Origin: Acidobacteriota bacterium
GTDB lineage: Bacteria; Acidobacteriota; Blastocatellia; Pyrinomonadales; Pyrinomonadaceae
NCBI GenBank assembly: GCA_020200135.1
Contig: JAIVJI010000070.1
Location: forward strand, 82,900-115,786
Direction: 5' to 3'
DNA length: 32,887 nt
The position numbers and the translations under genes are program-made. Each line of letters opens with the position of its first letter. The first letter of the stretch is position 1. The notes under the pieces were generated by a model. It saw only the letters and a program-made list of their open reading frames with translations. It searched no databases and was not told where the DNA came from. Below, piece by piece: positions 24,201-32,479 of this stretch.

Positions 24201-24632
24201 GACAACCTCGTCGGCAACGCCATCCGCGCCAACGTCATCGCGCCGCTCCCAACGACCAACGCCGAGGAGCTTTTCAACCTGATCCGCGGCCAGGGGCAGC
24301 AGTTCTTCGCCACGCTCCAGTGCACGGGGCCGACCGACGCCAACGGGCGGTTCATGCCCTCGGCCACCTGCCAGCGCTTCGGCAACGCCGGCCGCAACAT
24401 CCTGCGCGCCGACGGCATCGGCAACCTCGACTTCGGGATCATCAAGAACACGCAGATCGGCGGCGAGAACGGCGTGCGCGTGCAGTTGCGCGCCGACATG
24501 TTCAACGCCACGAACACCCGTAACTTCGGCATCCCGACCGCGGCGGTCAACAACCCCGGCGCGTTCCTCAACCAGTGGACGACCGACGGCGGCAACCGCC
24601 GTGTCATCATCGGCGCCCGCCTGGTCTTCTAG
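21234..24632 (+). CDS. Oar-like TonB-dependent outer membrane receptor
   Basis: The protein has 1132 residues. A signal peptide (LLAAVLLVTAFAASAAAQ, about 10-27) is followed by a carboxypeptidase-regulatory-like beta sandwich (about 28-115, GTISGTVADEKGAAIAGASV). A plug domain (about 120-260) contains FMIDGQDINDP and AEYGRNSGSVLNIVTKAGTN. A large beta-barrel ends in Phe (ARLVF), as outer membrane proteins do. Acidobacteria carry many such Oar/CarboxypepD_reg receptors for large or polymeric nutrients; the ligand here is unknown. ATG 21234 has GGAGGG (21222-21227); a second ATG follows directly. A long antisense frame (21678-24701) is a GC shadow. An intrinsic terminator follows. Confidence 0.9.
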   Translation: MMKRATTLPRLLAAVLLVTAFAASAAAQTTGTISGTVADEKGAAIAGASVTARNVETNLSRTAQTDSDGRYRFSGIPGGGYEITVEAASFAKYVQTGVTLLLNQDAVVDVTMRPAGVEAVVTVSENAALLNTTNAEVSTRFDSRRVSELPLAPNRNVFNVALSAPGVSQLGSGQAAFTQGVQYSSNGGRTRSNNFMIDGQDINDPSVSGGQQAINNPDIVQEVRLITNQFLAEYGRNSGSVLNIVTKAGTNDYHGTVFMFHNNNVLNSCSNLNKTGGFCRPSGSTLAAGQSYKRPFRIENQIGFTVGGPLHLPKFGEGPGKAYYSGRDRTFFFGSYQRWSNRQLGSGFTLVGAPTEAGRAALLAGAGSRPQVQALLQFLPAAQTGGGPTRTFTVGGQTFTVPTGSITGAASSFFDDHQASFRVDHRFNEPNTFSARYLYDDGDSGGTGQVTPPGNTSRNNFRSQAVNLTLTSVITPNLVNEVRAAFSRYASVTASDNPASETIPSIEITELGLSGFNAALNRTAIGLAVNLPQSRRNNTYQVQDNLAWTRGSHNLKFGMDIRRTQVRSFFVPTIRGRVSYSTLQNYVDDVADLAATVTRPLVGGQEIQYYYWFDQYYYAQDEWRLAPNFALTYGLRYELPGNNFDDLVPVNDGIVAANGNDARFRFTPVPSADTNNWQPRIGFNWNPRTEGGVFNWLTGGDKLVIRGGYARTHDSNFINLNLNIASAFPFVAAITLPAAGAYAAIPTAQPTGLNPANFARTIVAEDFHSPVYDQFSLEAQRELTRDIVLKVGYVGTKGRDLFASVDGNRRVATNNIFISDSRFTNVASAARTAALLPGSPNNPCRETVVSAANCTLGVIRLRANAAESDYHSLQVSLDKRLSRGFSGGLHYTWSSFIDTASEVFNPSGGEIATAQDPRNLAGEKARSSYDRPHRLSANFVYELPWFRDQRGFVGHVLGGWQFNGFLTFQSGAPFTPLNGSDPTGALSGIDNLVGNAIRANVIAPLPTTNAEELFNLIRGQGQQFFATLQCTGPTDANGRFMPSATCQRFGNAGRNILRADGIGNLDFGIIKNTQIGGENGVRVQLRADMFNATNTRNFGIPTAAVNNPGAFLNQWTTDGGNRRVIIGARLVF

Positions 24633-24674
24633 GCTCCGCGCCCCCCGCCCAAGGCGGGCGCGCGACCACACGCG

Positions 24675-24788
24675 CCCGCCGAGTCGGGAGGGCAGCGACA
24701 CAACCTGCGGGGCCGAAGACTTTGCTCTTCGGCCCCCTTCCTTTTGCCGCCGTCCCCTGATAGTCTGCGGCCCGCCGAGTCGGGCGGG
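24675..24788. repeat. Two 18-bp copies of CCCGCCGAGTCGGG(A/C)GGG
   Basis: Copies at 24675-24692 and 24771-24788 differ at one base. The second can fold as CCCGCC/GGCGGG. They flank the terminator of the receptor gene, and the second lies directly before the ribosome-binding site of the next gene. Confidence 0.6.
24709..24746 (+). terminator. Intrinsic terminator after the Oar-like receptor
   Basis: GGGGCCGAAGA (24709-24719) pairs perfectly with 24726-24736 around a 6-nt loop. A pyrimidine tail with TTTT follows at 24737-24745. Confidence 0.75.
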
Positions 24789-24803
24789 AAGGAGGAGGTA
24801 GTG

Positions 24804-25442
24804 ATGAGAAAAATTCCGGCGCTGTGCTGTCTGGTCTTGTGGCTCGGGGCGTCGGCGCTCGCGCAGGAGACGGCAACGCCGGCAACGCCCGCGCAGGACG
24901 AGCCGTCCCCGCCGGACATAGTCGTCTTGAAGTACAGTTGGATGAAAGAGCGCATCAACTGGCAGAGCGACCCCTTCGCCCCCACGGTCGAGGGGATGAA
25001 CGACGTCCGCCGCCGCCAGGGCGACCAGCGGCGCGCCGAGAGGGCGCGCGGCTCGGGCAACACCGTCGAGGCCGCCAAGATCGAGCAGGAGCAGCGCGCC
25101 GAGCAGGTCATCAGGGCGCGCTCGTCTGCGCCCCCGCGCTACGCCTTCCGCTACAAAATCTCACTCCGCAACTCCGGCGCGAAGGCCATTAAGGAGTTCG
25201 ACTGGGACTACGTCTTCACCGACGCGGCGACCGGCGAGGTGCTCGGCCGGCGCGAGTTCACCGGCGTCGAGAAGATCGCCCCCGGCCAGGAGAAGGAATT
25301 CAACTTCATGAGCCCCTCCGCGCCGGCGCAGAAGATCAGCCTCCAGTCGCTCGACAAGAGAGAGCGCGCCGGCCTCAACGAGCAGGTCGTCCTCGTCCGC
25401 GTCCTCTACGAAGACGGGACGGTCTGGAAGCGACCCGAGTAA
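24804..25442 (+). CDS. Small secreted protein, family not recognised
   Basis: The 212-residue protein begins with a signal peptide (IPALCCLVLWLGASALA, about 4-20). A short Pro/Thr linker and a charged helical stretch of about 45 residues (MNDVRRRQGDQRRAERARG) follow. The C-terminal domain reads YAFRYKISLRNSG, IKEFDWDYVFTDAATGEVLGRREF and VLVRVLYEDGTVWKRP. That domain looks like an immunoglobulin-like beta fold of the kind that follows 'additional bonds between free residues' in many acidobacterial secreted proteins. No function is suggested. ATG 24804 has a very strong GGAGGAGGT (24791-24799). Element G begins directly after the stop. Confidence 0.75.
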   Translation: MRKIPALCCLVLWLGASALAQETATPATPAQDEPSPPDIVVLKYSWMKERINWQSDPFAPTVEGMNDVRRRQGDQRRAERARGSGNTVEAAKIEQEQRAEQVIRARSSAPPRYAFRYKISLRNSGAKAIKEFDWDYVFTDAATGEVLGRREFTGVEKIAPGQEKEFNFMSPSAPAQKISLQSLDKRERAGLNEQVVLVRVLYEDGTVWKRPE

Positions 25443-25518
25443 GAAGTCAAAAGGCAAAAGTGTGGACGCGCTGCGCGCGGAACTTCTCCTCCAGTTTTGC
25501 CCTTTGCCTTTTGACTTC
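25443..25518. repeat. Heptad palindrome element G
   Basis: Arms 25443-25458 and 25503-25518 are perfect 16-bp inverted repeats containing gtcaaaa and ggcaaaa. The right arm continues with another word (ccagttttgcc). It starts on the base after the stop codon of the secreted protein gene. Confidence 0.75.
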
Positions 25519-25644
25519 CCACGGGGCCGGTGTTAGGTTGTCACACCTCGGCGCGCGCACGGACGAAGTGACGGCGCCACGTTCTTTAAATTTCAGATTT
25601 TCATCGCTGATTCGACCCGGCCGCCGGACAGGCGGAGCGGGTTG

Positions 25645-25850
25645 ACCGTCGCAGGTCTAAAGCCTGTCGCCCCTTCAAAGGGCGCCGGGCTTCAAGGGAA
25701 GTCGGGTGCAAAGCCCGCACGGTTCCCGCCACTGTGCACCGGCGATTCGTTCCGCACCTTACTCTGCAAGTCAGAGGTCACTCGAACCAGTTCGGGGAAG
25801 GCGAAGGTCGCGGCGCGTTCGAGCCGGGAGTCAGGAAACCTTGCCTGCTT
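25645..25850 (+). promoter_or_regulatory. Cobalamin (B12) riboswitch aptamer
   Basis: The sequence has the cobalamin aptamer landmarks in order. A 5' GCAGGT (25651-25656) can pair with CCTGC at 25844-25848 to close P1. GGGAAGTCGGGTGCAAAGCC follows in the core. The B12 box GCCACTG lies at 25728-25734, and GAGTCAGGAAACC sits near the 3' end. It lies upstream of btuB and the rest of the B12 uptake genes. Binding of a cobalamin should lower expression, here most simply through the terminator at 26056-26100. The 771-bp gap 25443-26213 contains element G, this aptamer, element H and that terminator, and no protein gene. Confidence 0.93.
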
Positions 25851-25855
25851 ATCAG

Positions 25856-25935
25856 CAGTTTTCAGTTTTTAGTTCTCAGTTCTCAGCCGGGGCGGGTGCC
25901 CTTGCCGAGAACTGAGAACCGAAAACCGAAAACTG
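25856..25935. repeat. Heptad palindrome element H, inside the riboswitch leader
   Basis: Arms 25856-25886 and 25905-25935 are 31-bp inverted repeats with about four mismatches. They are made of the words cagtttt, cagtttt, tagttct, cagttct. It begins within about 8 nt of the aptamer's 3' end, between aptamer and terminator. Confidence 0.85.
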
Positions 25936-26055
25936 TCTTCGACGGAGGCGACCGCATACGCTCCGGGAAAGGGCGAGTGGCGTCGGGCGTGAGACGCGGA
26001 CGAGGCGCGCCGCTCCTTTCGGCCGCCGCCGCGTTTCGCGTGAGTTTCAACCGGC

Positions 26056-26100
26056 AAGCCCTCGGTCTTCCGACTCGGAAGACCGAGGGCTTTTCTCTTT
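26056..26100 (+). terminator. Intrinsic terminator in the btuB leader
   Basis: Perfect 17-bp arms 26056-26072 and 26076-26092 with a 3-nt loop are followed by TTTTCTCTTT. It lies about 205 nt after the aptamer and 115 nt before the btuB start, the expected place for a transcriptional expression platform, though unusually far from the aptamer. I did not find a clear antiterminator by eye. Confidence 0.85.
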
Positions 26101-26213
26101 CAGGCGTCGCGCCGCTTCGGGCGCGCCGACGCCGCCGGCCGCTCCCCGACAAACGCCCCTCTCTCCCGGGCGCGCGGCCGCCTTCGGTCGTCCGCCGCGA
26201 GAGGTGTTTTAAA

Positions 26214-28673
26214 ATGAGAAGAGAGACTTTTATCCGCACGACCGTCGTCGCCTGCGCGCTGCTCCTGACGACCGTCTACGCGCCCGCACACGCGAGCGCG
26301 CAAGGGCAAGGCGCGACCCTGTCGGGGCGCGTCACGGACCCGCGCGGCGACTCGGTCGCCCGCGCGACGGTCACGCTCCGCGAGCGCGCGCGCACGCAAG
26401 TTCGGCTCTCGACCCGGGCCGACGGCGCGGGCGCGTACCGCTTCGAGCGCCTCGCGCCCGGCGAGTACATCGTCGAGGCGGAGGCCCCGGGCTTCGCCCA
26501 CGTCGCCGCGCAGGTCGTCAGCGTGGCGCGCGCGGCGCGCGCCACGCTCGACGTGCGGCTCGAAGTCGCGGGCGTCTCGACCGAGGTGGTCGTCACCGCG
26601 GCGGACGCGCCGCAGACCGCCGACGAAGTCTCGAAGGCCGTCACCGCCGTCACCGCGCGCGAGATTGACGAGCGCGACGAGGCGACCGTGGCCGAGGCGC
26701 TGCGCACCGTGCCGGGCCTCCGCGTCCAGCAGCTCGGCGGCCCCGGCTCGTTCGTCTCGGTCAAGACGCGCGGGCTGCGCAACCAGGACACCTCCGTCCT
26801 CATCGACGGCCAGCGCTTCCGCGACCCGGCGACGCCGCAGGGCGACGCGACCAGCTTCCTCTCGGACTTTAACGTGACGGGCGCGTCGCGCGTCGAAGTC
26901 CTGCGCGGCTCGGGCTCGTCGCTCTACGGGACGAACGCGGTGGGCGGCGTCGTCAACCTCGTCACCGAAGAGGGCGGCGGCCCGTTCCGCGGACAGCTCT
27001 TCGCGGAGGGCGGCGGCTCCGGCTTCGCGCGCGGGCGCGCGCAAGTTTCCGGCTCGGCCGGCGAGGCCGACCGCCTCGCCTTCAGCGCCGGCGTCTCGCA
27101 CCTCAACTCGTCGGGGGGCGTTGACGGCGACGACTCGGCGCGCGCGACCAACGCGCAGGGGCGCGCGCTCCTGCGCCTGACGCCGGCCGTCACGCTCTCG
27201 GCTCGCGTCTACGCCTCAGACTCGTTCGCGCAGCTCAACGAAGACCCGCAGGCCGTCGGCACGCTCCCCCCGTCCGGCGTCATCGAGGCGCGCCCCGTCT
27301 CGCGCGAAGAGCTGCGCCGCTACGAGTCGGGGACGCCTCTCGGTCAACTGAACCTCAACGGCGCGACCTTCCTCCCGGCGGCGAACGACGCCGACTTCTC
27401 GCGCGCCGGGCGCTTCTTCTCCGGCGCGCTCGCCTTCGCGCAGCGCCCGTCCGAAGCCTTCGGCTACGCGGTCACCTACCACGGACTCGCCACGCGCAAC
27501 TCCTTCCGCGAGGGGCCGGCCGTGCCCGGCGACCCGGCCGACTTCTTCTTCGAGCCGCGGGGCTCGACCGTCAACGACTTCGACGGCTCCGTCCACACGC
27601 TCGCGGCGCGCGCGGACTTCCGCCTCGGCCGCCACAACCTTGTTGACGTGGGTTACGAGTTCGAGCGCGAGAGCTTCTTCACGCGCTTCGCGGACGTTGC
27701 GCCCTCTGGCAACTCCTCGGCCGACGTGACCGAGCGCAGCCACAGCTTCTTCGTCCAGGACCAGTTGCGCTTTCTCGACGACCGCCTCCAGCTCTCGGCG
27801 GCCTTCCGCGCGCAGACGTTCCGGCTCGGCTCGCCCACGTTCACGCCGTCGGCCGGCGCGCCCTACGCGGGCCTCGCGTTCGACTCGCCGTCCAACGCCT
27901 ACACGGGCGACGGCTCTATCGCCTACCTCTTCCGCCGAGTCGGCACGAAGCTGCGCGGGCACGTCGGCAACGGCTACCGCAAGCCCTCGCTCTACGAGCG
28001 CTTCGGAACCTTCTACAGCAGCTTCTTCGGCTACAGCGCGCTCGGCGACCCGCGGCTCGCGCCCGAGCGTTCGCTCGCCTTCGACGCGGGTGTTGACCAG
28101 ACGCTCGCCTCGAACCGCGTCCGGCTGTCTGCCACGTACTTCTACACGCGCCTGCAGGAGGTCGTGAGTTTTGGCGACACGCCCGACGACCCGTTCGGGC
28201 GCTTCGGCGGCTTCGTCAACACCGGCGGCGGACTCGCGCGCGGTGTCGAGCTGAGCGGCGAGTTCGCGCCCTCGCGGCGCTTCGACCTCTCCGCCTCGTA
28301 CACGCACACGAACAGCGACCTGCGGCGCGCGGTCGTCGCGGGCGTGCTGCGCGCCTTCGCCGTCGCAGACCACCAGTTCACGCTCGTCGCGACGGGTCGC
28401 GTCGGCTCGCGCGTCGCGGTCAACTTCGACCTCGTCGCCTCCTCCGACTACCTCGCCCCGATTTTCGACCCCTCGACGTTCACCAACCGCGCCTACCGCT
28501 TCGGCGGGATGCGCAAGGGCGACCTGACGGCGAGCTACACGTTCCCGCTCTCCGAGACGCGCCGGCTGCGTCTGTTCGGCAAGGTCGAGAACGTGTTCGG
28601 CCGAGACTACTACGAGAACGGCTTCCGCACGCCCGGCCGCCAGGGGCGCGCCGGGGCCGCGCTCCACTTTTAA
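26214..28673 (+). CDS. btuB: TonB-dependent vitamin B12 receptor (BtuB-type)
   Basis: The protein has 819 residues. A signal peptide ends near residue 29, and a carboxypeptidase-regulatory-like domain (about 33-115, LSGRVTDPRGDSVARATV) follows. A classic TonB box, TEVVVTA, lies at 123-129. The plug contains VLIDGQRFRDP and RVEVLRGSGSSLYGTNAVGGVVNLVTEEG, and the C-terminal barrel ends in Phe (AALHF). It imports cobalamin across the outer membrane with TonB energy; the riboswitch upstream and btuFDC downstream support the ligand. E. coli BtuB lacks the extra N-terminal domain. ATG 26214 has AGAGG nine bases upstream. The frame is open far upstream through the leader, but that part is not coding. 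Confidence 0.9.
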   Translation: MRRETFIRTTVVACALLLTTVYAPAHASAQGQGATLSGRVTDPRGDSVARATVTLRERARTQVRLSTRADGAGAYRFERLAPGEYIVEAEAPGFAHVAAQVVSVARAARATLDVRLEVAGVSTEVVVTAADAPQTADEVSKAVTAVTAREIDERDEATVAEALRTVPGLRVQQLGGPGSFVSVKTRGLRNQDTSVLIDGQRFRDPATPQGDATSFLSDFNVTGASRVEVLRGSGSSLYGTNAVGGVVNLVTEEGGGPFRGQLFAEGGGSGFARGRAQVSGSAGEADRLAFSAGVSHLNSSGGVDGDDSARATNAQGRALLRLTPAVTLSARVYASDSFAQLNEDPQAVGTLPPSGVIEARPVSREELRRYESGTPLGQLNLNGATFLPAANDADFSRAGRFFSGALAFAQRPSEAFGYAVTYHGLATRNSFREGPAVPGDPADFFFEPRGSTVNDFDGSVHTLAARADFRLGRHNLVDVGYEFERESFFTRFADVAPSGNSSADVTERSHSFFVQDQLRFLDDRLQLSAAFRAQTFRLGSPTFTPSAGAPYAGLAFDSPSNAYTGDGSIAYLFRRVGTKLRGHVGNGYRKPSLYERFGTFYSSFFGYSALGDPRLAPERSLAFDAGVDQTLASNRVRLSATYFYTRLQEVVSFGDTPDDPFGRFGGFVNTGGGLARGVELSGEFAPSRRFDLSASYTHTNSDLRRAVVAGVLRAFAVADHQFTLVATGRVGSRVAVNFDLVASSDYLAPIFDPSTFTNRAYRFGGMRKGDLTASYTFPLSETRRLRLFGKVENVFGRDYYENGFRTPGRQGRAGAALHF

Positions 28674-29763
<1,090 letters not shown>

Positions 29764-29771
29764 GGCCCGAG

Positions 29772-30560
29772 GTGATAACCGCCGCGCTCATCGAAGGCCG
29801 CGACCTGCGCTTCGCCTACGGCGGCGGACAGCCGGAGGTCGTGCGCGGCGCCACGCTCGGCGTCGAGCGCGGCCGCCTCTCCGCGCTCATCGGCGCGAAC
29901 GGGTCGGGCAAGTCCACTCTGATAAGGCTGCTCGCGGGTCTGCTGGGGCCCACGGCCGGCGAGGTCACGCTCGGCGGCGTGCCGCTCGCGCGCGTCGAGC
30001 CGCGCGTCCGCGCGCGCCGCGTCGCCTACGTGCCGCAGAGCGTCTCGACCGTCTTCCCGTTCACCGCGCTCGAAGTCGTCCTGACGGGACGCAGCCCGCA
30101 CTCGTCGCGCTTCCGCTTCGAGACGGGGCGCGACGTGGAGGCGGCGCGCGCGGCGCTCGCGGCCGTCGACGCCGCGCACCTCGAAGCGCGCCCGGTCACG
30201 GAACTCTCGGGCGGCGAGCGGCAACTCGTCGCGCTGGCGCGCGCGCTCGCGCAGGAGCCCGAGTGCCTTCTGCTCGACGAGCCCTCGGCGGCGCTCGACC
30301 TCAAGCACCGCGCCGGCCTCATACGCCACCTCCGGCGCCTGCGCGACGAGCAGGGGATGACCGTGCTCGTCGTCACGCACGACCTGATGCTCTTAGACCC
30401 GGCCTTCGACCGCGTCCACGCCGTCCGGCTCGGCCGGGTGGCCGCCGAAGGGTCGCCCGCGGACGTGCTCCGCGACGAAGTGCTCGCCGACATCTACGGC
30501 GACGCTTACGTCCGCGCGCGCCGGGCGTTCGGCCGCACCTTCGTCTGGTCGGAGCTGTGA
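29772..30560 (+). CDS. btuD: Cobalamin ABC transporter ATP-binding protein
   Basis: The 262-residue ATPase has Walker A GANGSGKST (41-49), Q-loop VPQSVS, signature LSGGERQ, Walker B CLLLDEPSAALD and H-loop VTHD. The order and length fit FecE/BtuD-type importers. It powers uptake through BtuC. I prefer GTG 29772 because AGAGGTGA, the best ribosome-binding match, ends eight bases before it and overlaps the btuF stop; GTG 29760, which overlaps the btuF stop as GTGA, would add four residues. Element I follows the stop codon at once and separates it from btuC. Confidence 0.92.
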   Translation: MITAALIEGRDLRFAYGGGQPEVVRGATLGVERGRLSALIGANGSGKSTLIRLLAGLLGPTAGEVTLGGVPLARVEPRVRARRVAYVPQSVSTVFPFTALEVVLTGRSPHSSRFRFETGRDVEAARAALAAVDAAHLEARPVTELSGGERQLVALARALAQEPECLLLDEPSAALDLKHRAGLIRHLRRLRDEQGMTVLVVTHDLMLLDPAFDRVHAVRLGRVAAEGSPADVLRDEVLADIYGDAYVRARRAFGRTFVWSEL

Positions 30561-30561
30561 G

Positions 30562-30683
30562 GGATTTGCGATTTTTGATTTTTGATTTTTGATTTGCGAT
30601 TTAGAATCAGCGACAGCCGCGGTCGGAAGGCGTAATTGGATTTGTCTTCAAATCAAAAATCGGAAATCAAAAATCAGAAATCC
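30562..30683. repeat. Heptad palindrome element I between btuD and btuC
   Basis: Arms 30562-30595 and 30650-30683 are 34-bp inverted repeats with four mismatches. They are made of the word tttttga and variants. The core holds GGAAGG (30625-30630) and the TTG at 30636, the likely start signals of btuC. Confidence 0.85.
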
Positions 30684-31679
30684 GTGACCGCCGGGGCGCG
30701 TTTGGCCCGCGCGCTGTTGCTGTTGACGGTCGTGCTCGTCGCCTCGACGGCTCTGGCGCTGTGGGTCGGCTACCAGCGGCTCGACTTCGCGGCGCTGTGG
30801 ACGGACGAGCGCGCGCGGCTCATCTTCTTCGGGCTGCGCCTGCCGCGCGTCGTGATGGCGGGCGTGGTCGGCGCGTCGCTCGGGCTGGTGGGCGCGGCCT
30901 TGCAGGCGATGTTCCGCAACCCTTTGGCCGAGCCTCTGACGCTCGGCGTCTCGGGCGGCGGCGCTCTGGGCGCGAGCGTGGCCATCGCGTTCGGGATGGG
31001 CGCGCGCGTGGCGGGGCTGCCCTTCGTCTTCGTCGCGGCGTTCGCGGGCGCGTGTCTGAGCGTCGTGGTGGTCTACCGGCTCGCGCGGACGGGCGTGACG
31101 GTGCTTCCGGGCGCGCTGCTGCTCGCCGGGGTCGTCGTCAACACGGTGGCGGCGGCCGGCGTCGTCGTCATACAGTACTTCGCGGACTACTCGCGCGCGC
31201 TGCAAATCCTGCGCTGGACCATCGGGAGCCTCGACGTGGTCGGCTTCGACCTCGTCTGGCGGATGCTCATCTTCCTCGTCCCCGGCTGGGTCATCCTGCT
31301 CCTGCTCGCGCGCGACCTGCACCTGCTCGCGGTGGACGAGGAGACGGCCGAGAGCCTCGGCGTCAACGTGCGCCGCAGCGAGCGGCTGGTCTACGTCGCG
31401 GCGTCGCTCATTGTCGGCGTGACGGTCGCGGTCGGCGGCACCATCGGGTTCGTCGGCCTCATCGTCCCGCACGCCGTGCGGCTCATGTTCGGCGAGGACG
31501 TGCGCGTGGTGATGCCCTGCTCGTTCGTGCTCGGCGCGGCCTTCCTGATGCTGGCCGACGCGGTGGCGCGCACGGTGCTCGGCGCGGGCGAGCTGCCCGT
31601 CGGCGCCATCACGGCGCTCGCCGGCGGCCCCGTCTTCTTATGGCTGCTGCGCAGACAGCAGCGCTACACGGCGATGTGA
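30636..31679 (+). CDS. btuC: Cobalamin ABC transporter permease
   Basis: This is a FecCD/BtuC-family permease with about nine to ten hydrophobic helices. It shows FFGLRLPRVVMAGVVGASLG, MFRNPLAEPLTLGVSGGG, WTIGSLD, ESLGVNVRRSER and GTIGFVGLIVPHAVRL, all family landmarks. From TTG 30636 it has 347 residues. The family-like part begins near residue 18, and residues 6-16 (NQKSEIKNQKS) are encoded by the right arm of element I. TTG 30636 has GGAAGG at 5-nt spacing; GTG 30684, just after the element, has no Shine-Dalgarno sequence but would give a normal N-terminus (331 residues). I slightly prefer the TTG. It forms the B12 channel with BtuD. Confidence 0.9.
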   Translation: MDLSSNQKSEIKNQKSVTAGARLARALLLLTVVLVASTALALWVGYQRLDFAALWTDERARLIFFGLRLPRVVMAGVVGASLGLVGAALQAMFRNPLAEPLTLGVSGGGALGASVAIAFGMGARVAGLPFVFVAAFAGACLSVVVVYRLARTGVTVLPGALLLAGVVVNTVAAAGVVVIQYFADYSRALQILRWTIGSLDVVGFDLVWRMLIFLVPGWVILLLLARDLHLLAVDEETAESLGVNVRRSERLVYVAASLIVGVTVAVGGTIGFVGLIVPHAVRLMFGEDVRVVMPCSFVLGAAFLMLADAVARTVLGAGELPVGAITALAGGPVFLWLLRRQQRYTAM

Positions 31680-31687
31680 GGGGGGAA

Positions 31688-31809
31688 GTAGGCAGTAGGC
31701 AGTAGTCAGTAGGCTCCGCTCAGCGAGAGGTTAACACTGAGATGCTGACGACTCGAATGCGAAAGCTTTTCTACTGACCACTGGCTACTGACTACTGTCT
31801 ACTGTCTAC
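31688..31809. repeat. Heptad palindrome element J (same family as B)
   Basis: Left words gtaggca, gtaggca, gtagtca, gtaggct (31688-31715) face a right arm at 31771-31809 whose outer 25 bp are inverted with two mismatches. The core at 31730-31769 is related to that of element B. It starts 8 nt after the btuC stop and ends 11 nt before the adenosyltransferase ATG. Confidence 0.85.
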
Positions 31810-31820
31810 CTGAGGCTTTT

Positions 31821-32399
31821 ATGAGTATCGCGACGAAACACGGCGACAAGGGTGACACGGGGCTCATCGGCGGCGAGCGCGTGTCGAAGGCCGACCCGCG
31901 CGTCGAGGCGTACGGGACGGTCGACGAGCTGGGCGCGGCGATGGGCTTCGCGCGCTCCGTCTGCGACGACGCGGAGGTGCGCGAGCTGACGAGGTCTATC
32001 CAGCGCGAGCTGTTCACGGTCGCGGGCGCCATCGCGAGCCCGGCCGGCGGGCAGGAGTCGAAGACGACCTACGTCACGCCCGAGATGGTCGAGGCGCTCA
32101 CCGCGCACGTCACGCGCGTCGAGGCGACCGAGGGCATCCTCAAAGACTGGTCTCTGCCGGGCGACCACGCGGCGGCGGCCGCCTACGACGTGGCGCGCAC
32201 CGTCTGCCGCCGCGCCGAGCGCGCCGTCGTGCGCCTCGGCGAGACGGGCGTCGAGCTCAACCCGCACGTCGTCCCCTACCTCAACCGCCTCTCCGACCTG
32301 CTCTGGCTTATGGGTCGCCTGCTCGAGCTGCGCGCCGGCGTGGACGCGCGCCTCCGCGACGGCGAACACACGGGCCCGCGCTGGTCGCGCGCGTGGTAA
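31821..32399 (+). CDS. PduO-type cob(I)alamin adenosyltransferase
   Basis: The 192-residue protein begins MSIATKHGDKGDTGLIGGERVSK with the ATP-binding TKxGDxGxTxL-type loop (T13-G14 here). It continues VEAYGTVDELGAAMGFAR, TVCRRAERAVV and LNRLSDLLWLMGR, the PduO/MMAB family landmarks. It transfers the adenosyl group of ATP to cob(I)alamin, making coenzyme B12 after uptake. The position after btuC and the family function complete the uptake-to-cofactor pathway. ATG 31821 has TGAGG about ten bases upstream, at the edge of element J. Element K follows the stop and separates it from the convergent yjbQ. Confidence 0.93.
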   Translation: MSIATKHGDKGDTGLIGGERVSKADPRVEAYGTVDELGAAMGFARSVCDDAEVRELTRSIQRELFTVAGAIASPAGGQESKTTYVTPEMVEALTAHVTRVEATEGILKDWSLPGDHAAAAAYDVARTVCRRAERAVVRLGETGVELNPHVVPYLNRLSDLLWLMGRLLELRAGVDARLRDGEHTGPRWSRAW

Positions 32400-32400
32400 T

Positions 32401-32479
32401 AAGTACCGAGGACCGAGGACTGAGTGCTGAGTCGAAGCGGGGGCCTGGTTTTTGACTCAGTCCTCGGTCCTCAGTACTT
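32401..32479. repeat. Heptad palindrome element K between convergent genes
   Basis: Arms 32401-32425 and 32455-32479 are 25-bp inverted repeats with one mismatch. They are made of the words taccgag, gaccgag, gactgag, tgctgag. It begins just after the adenosyltransferase stop, and its right arm contains the stop and last codons of yjbQ. Confidence 0.85.

Noticed and set aside
21678..24701. 1007-codon minus-strand open frame under the Oar-like receptor
   Set aside because: It is a GC-driven shadow: its product is Val/Glu/Arg/Asp-rich without domains, while the plus strand encodes a clear outer membrane receptor.
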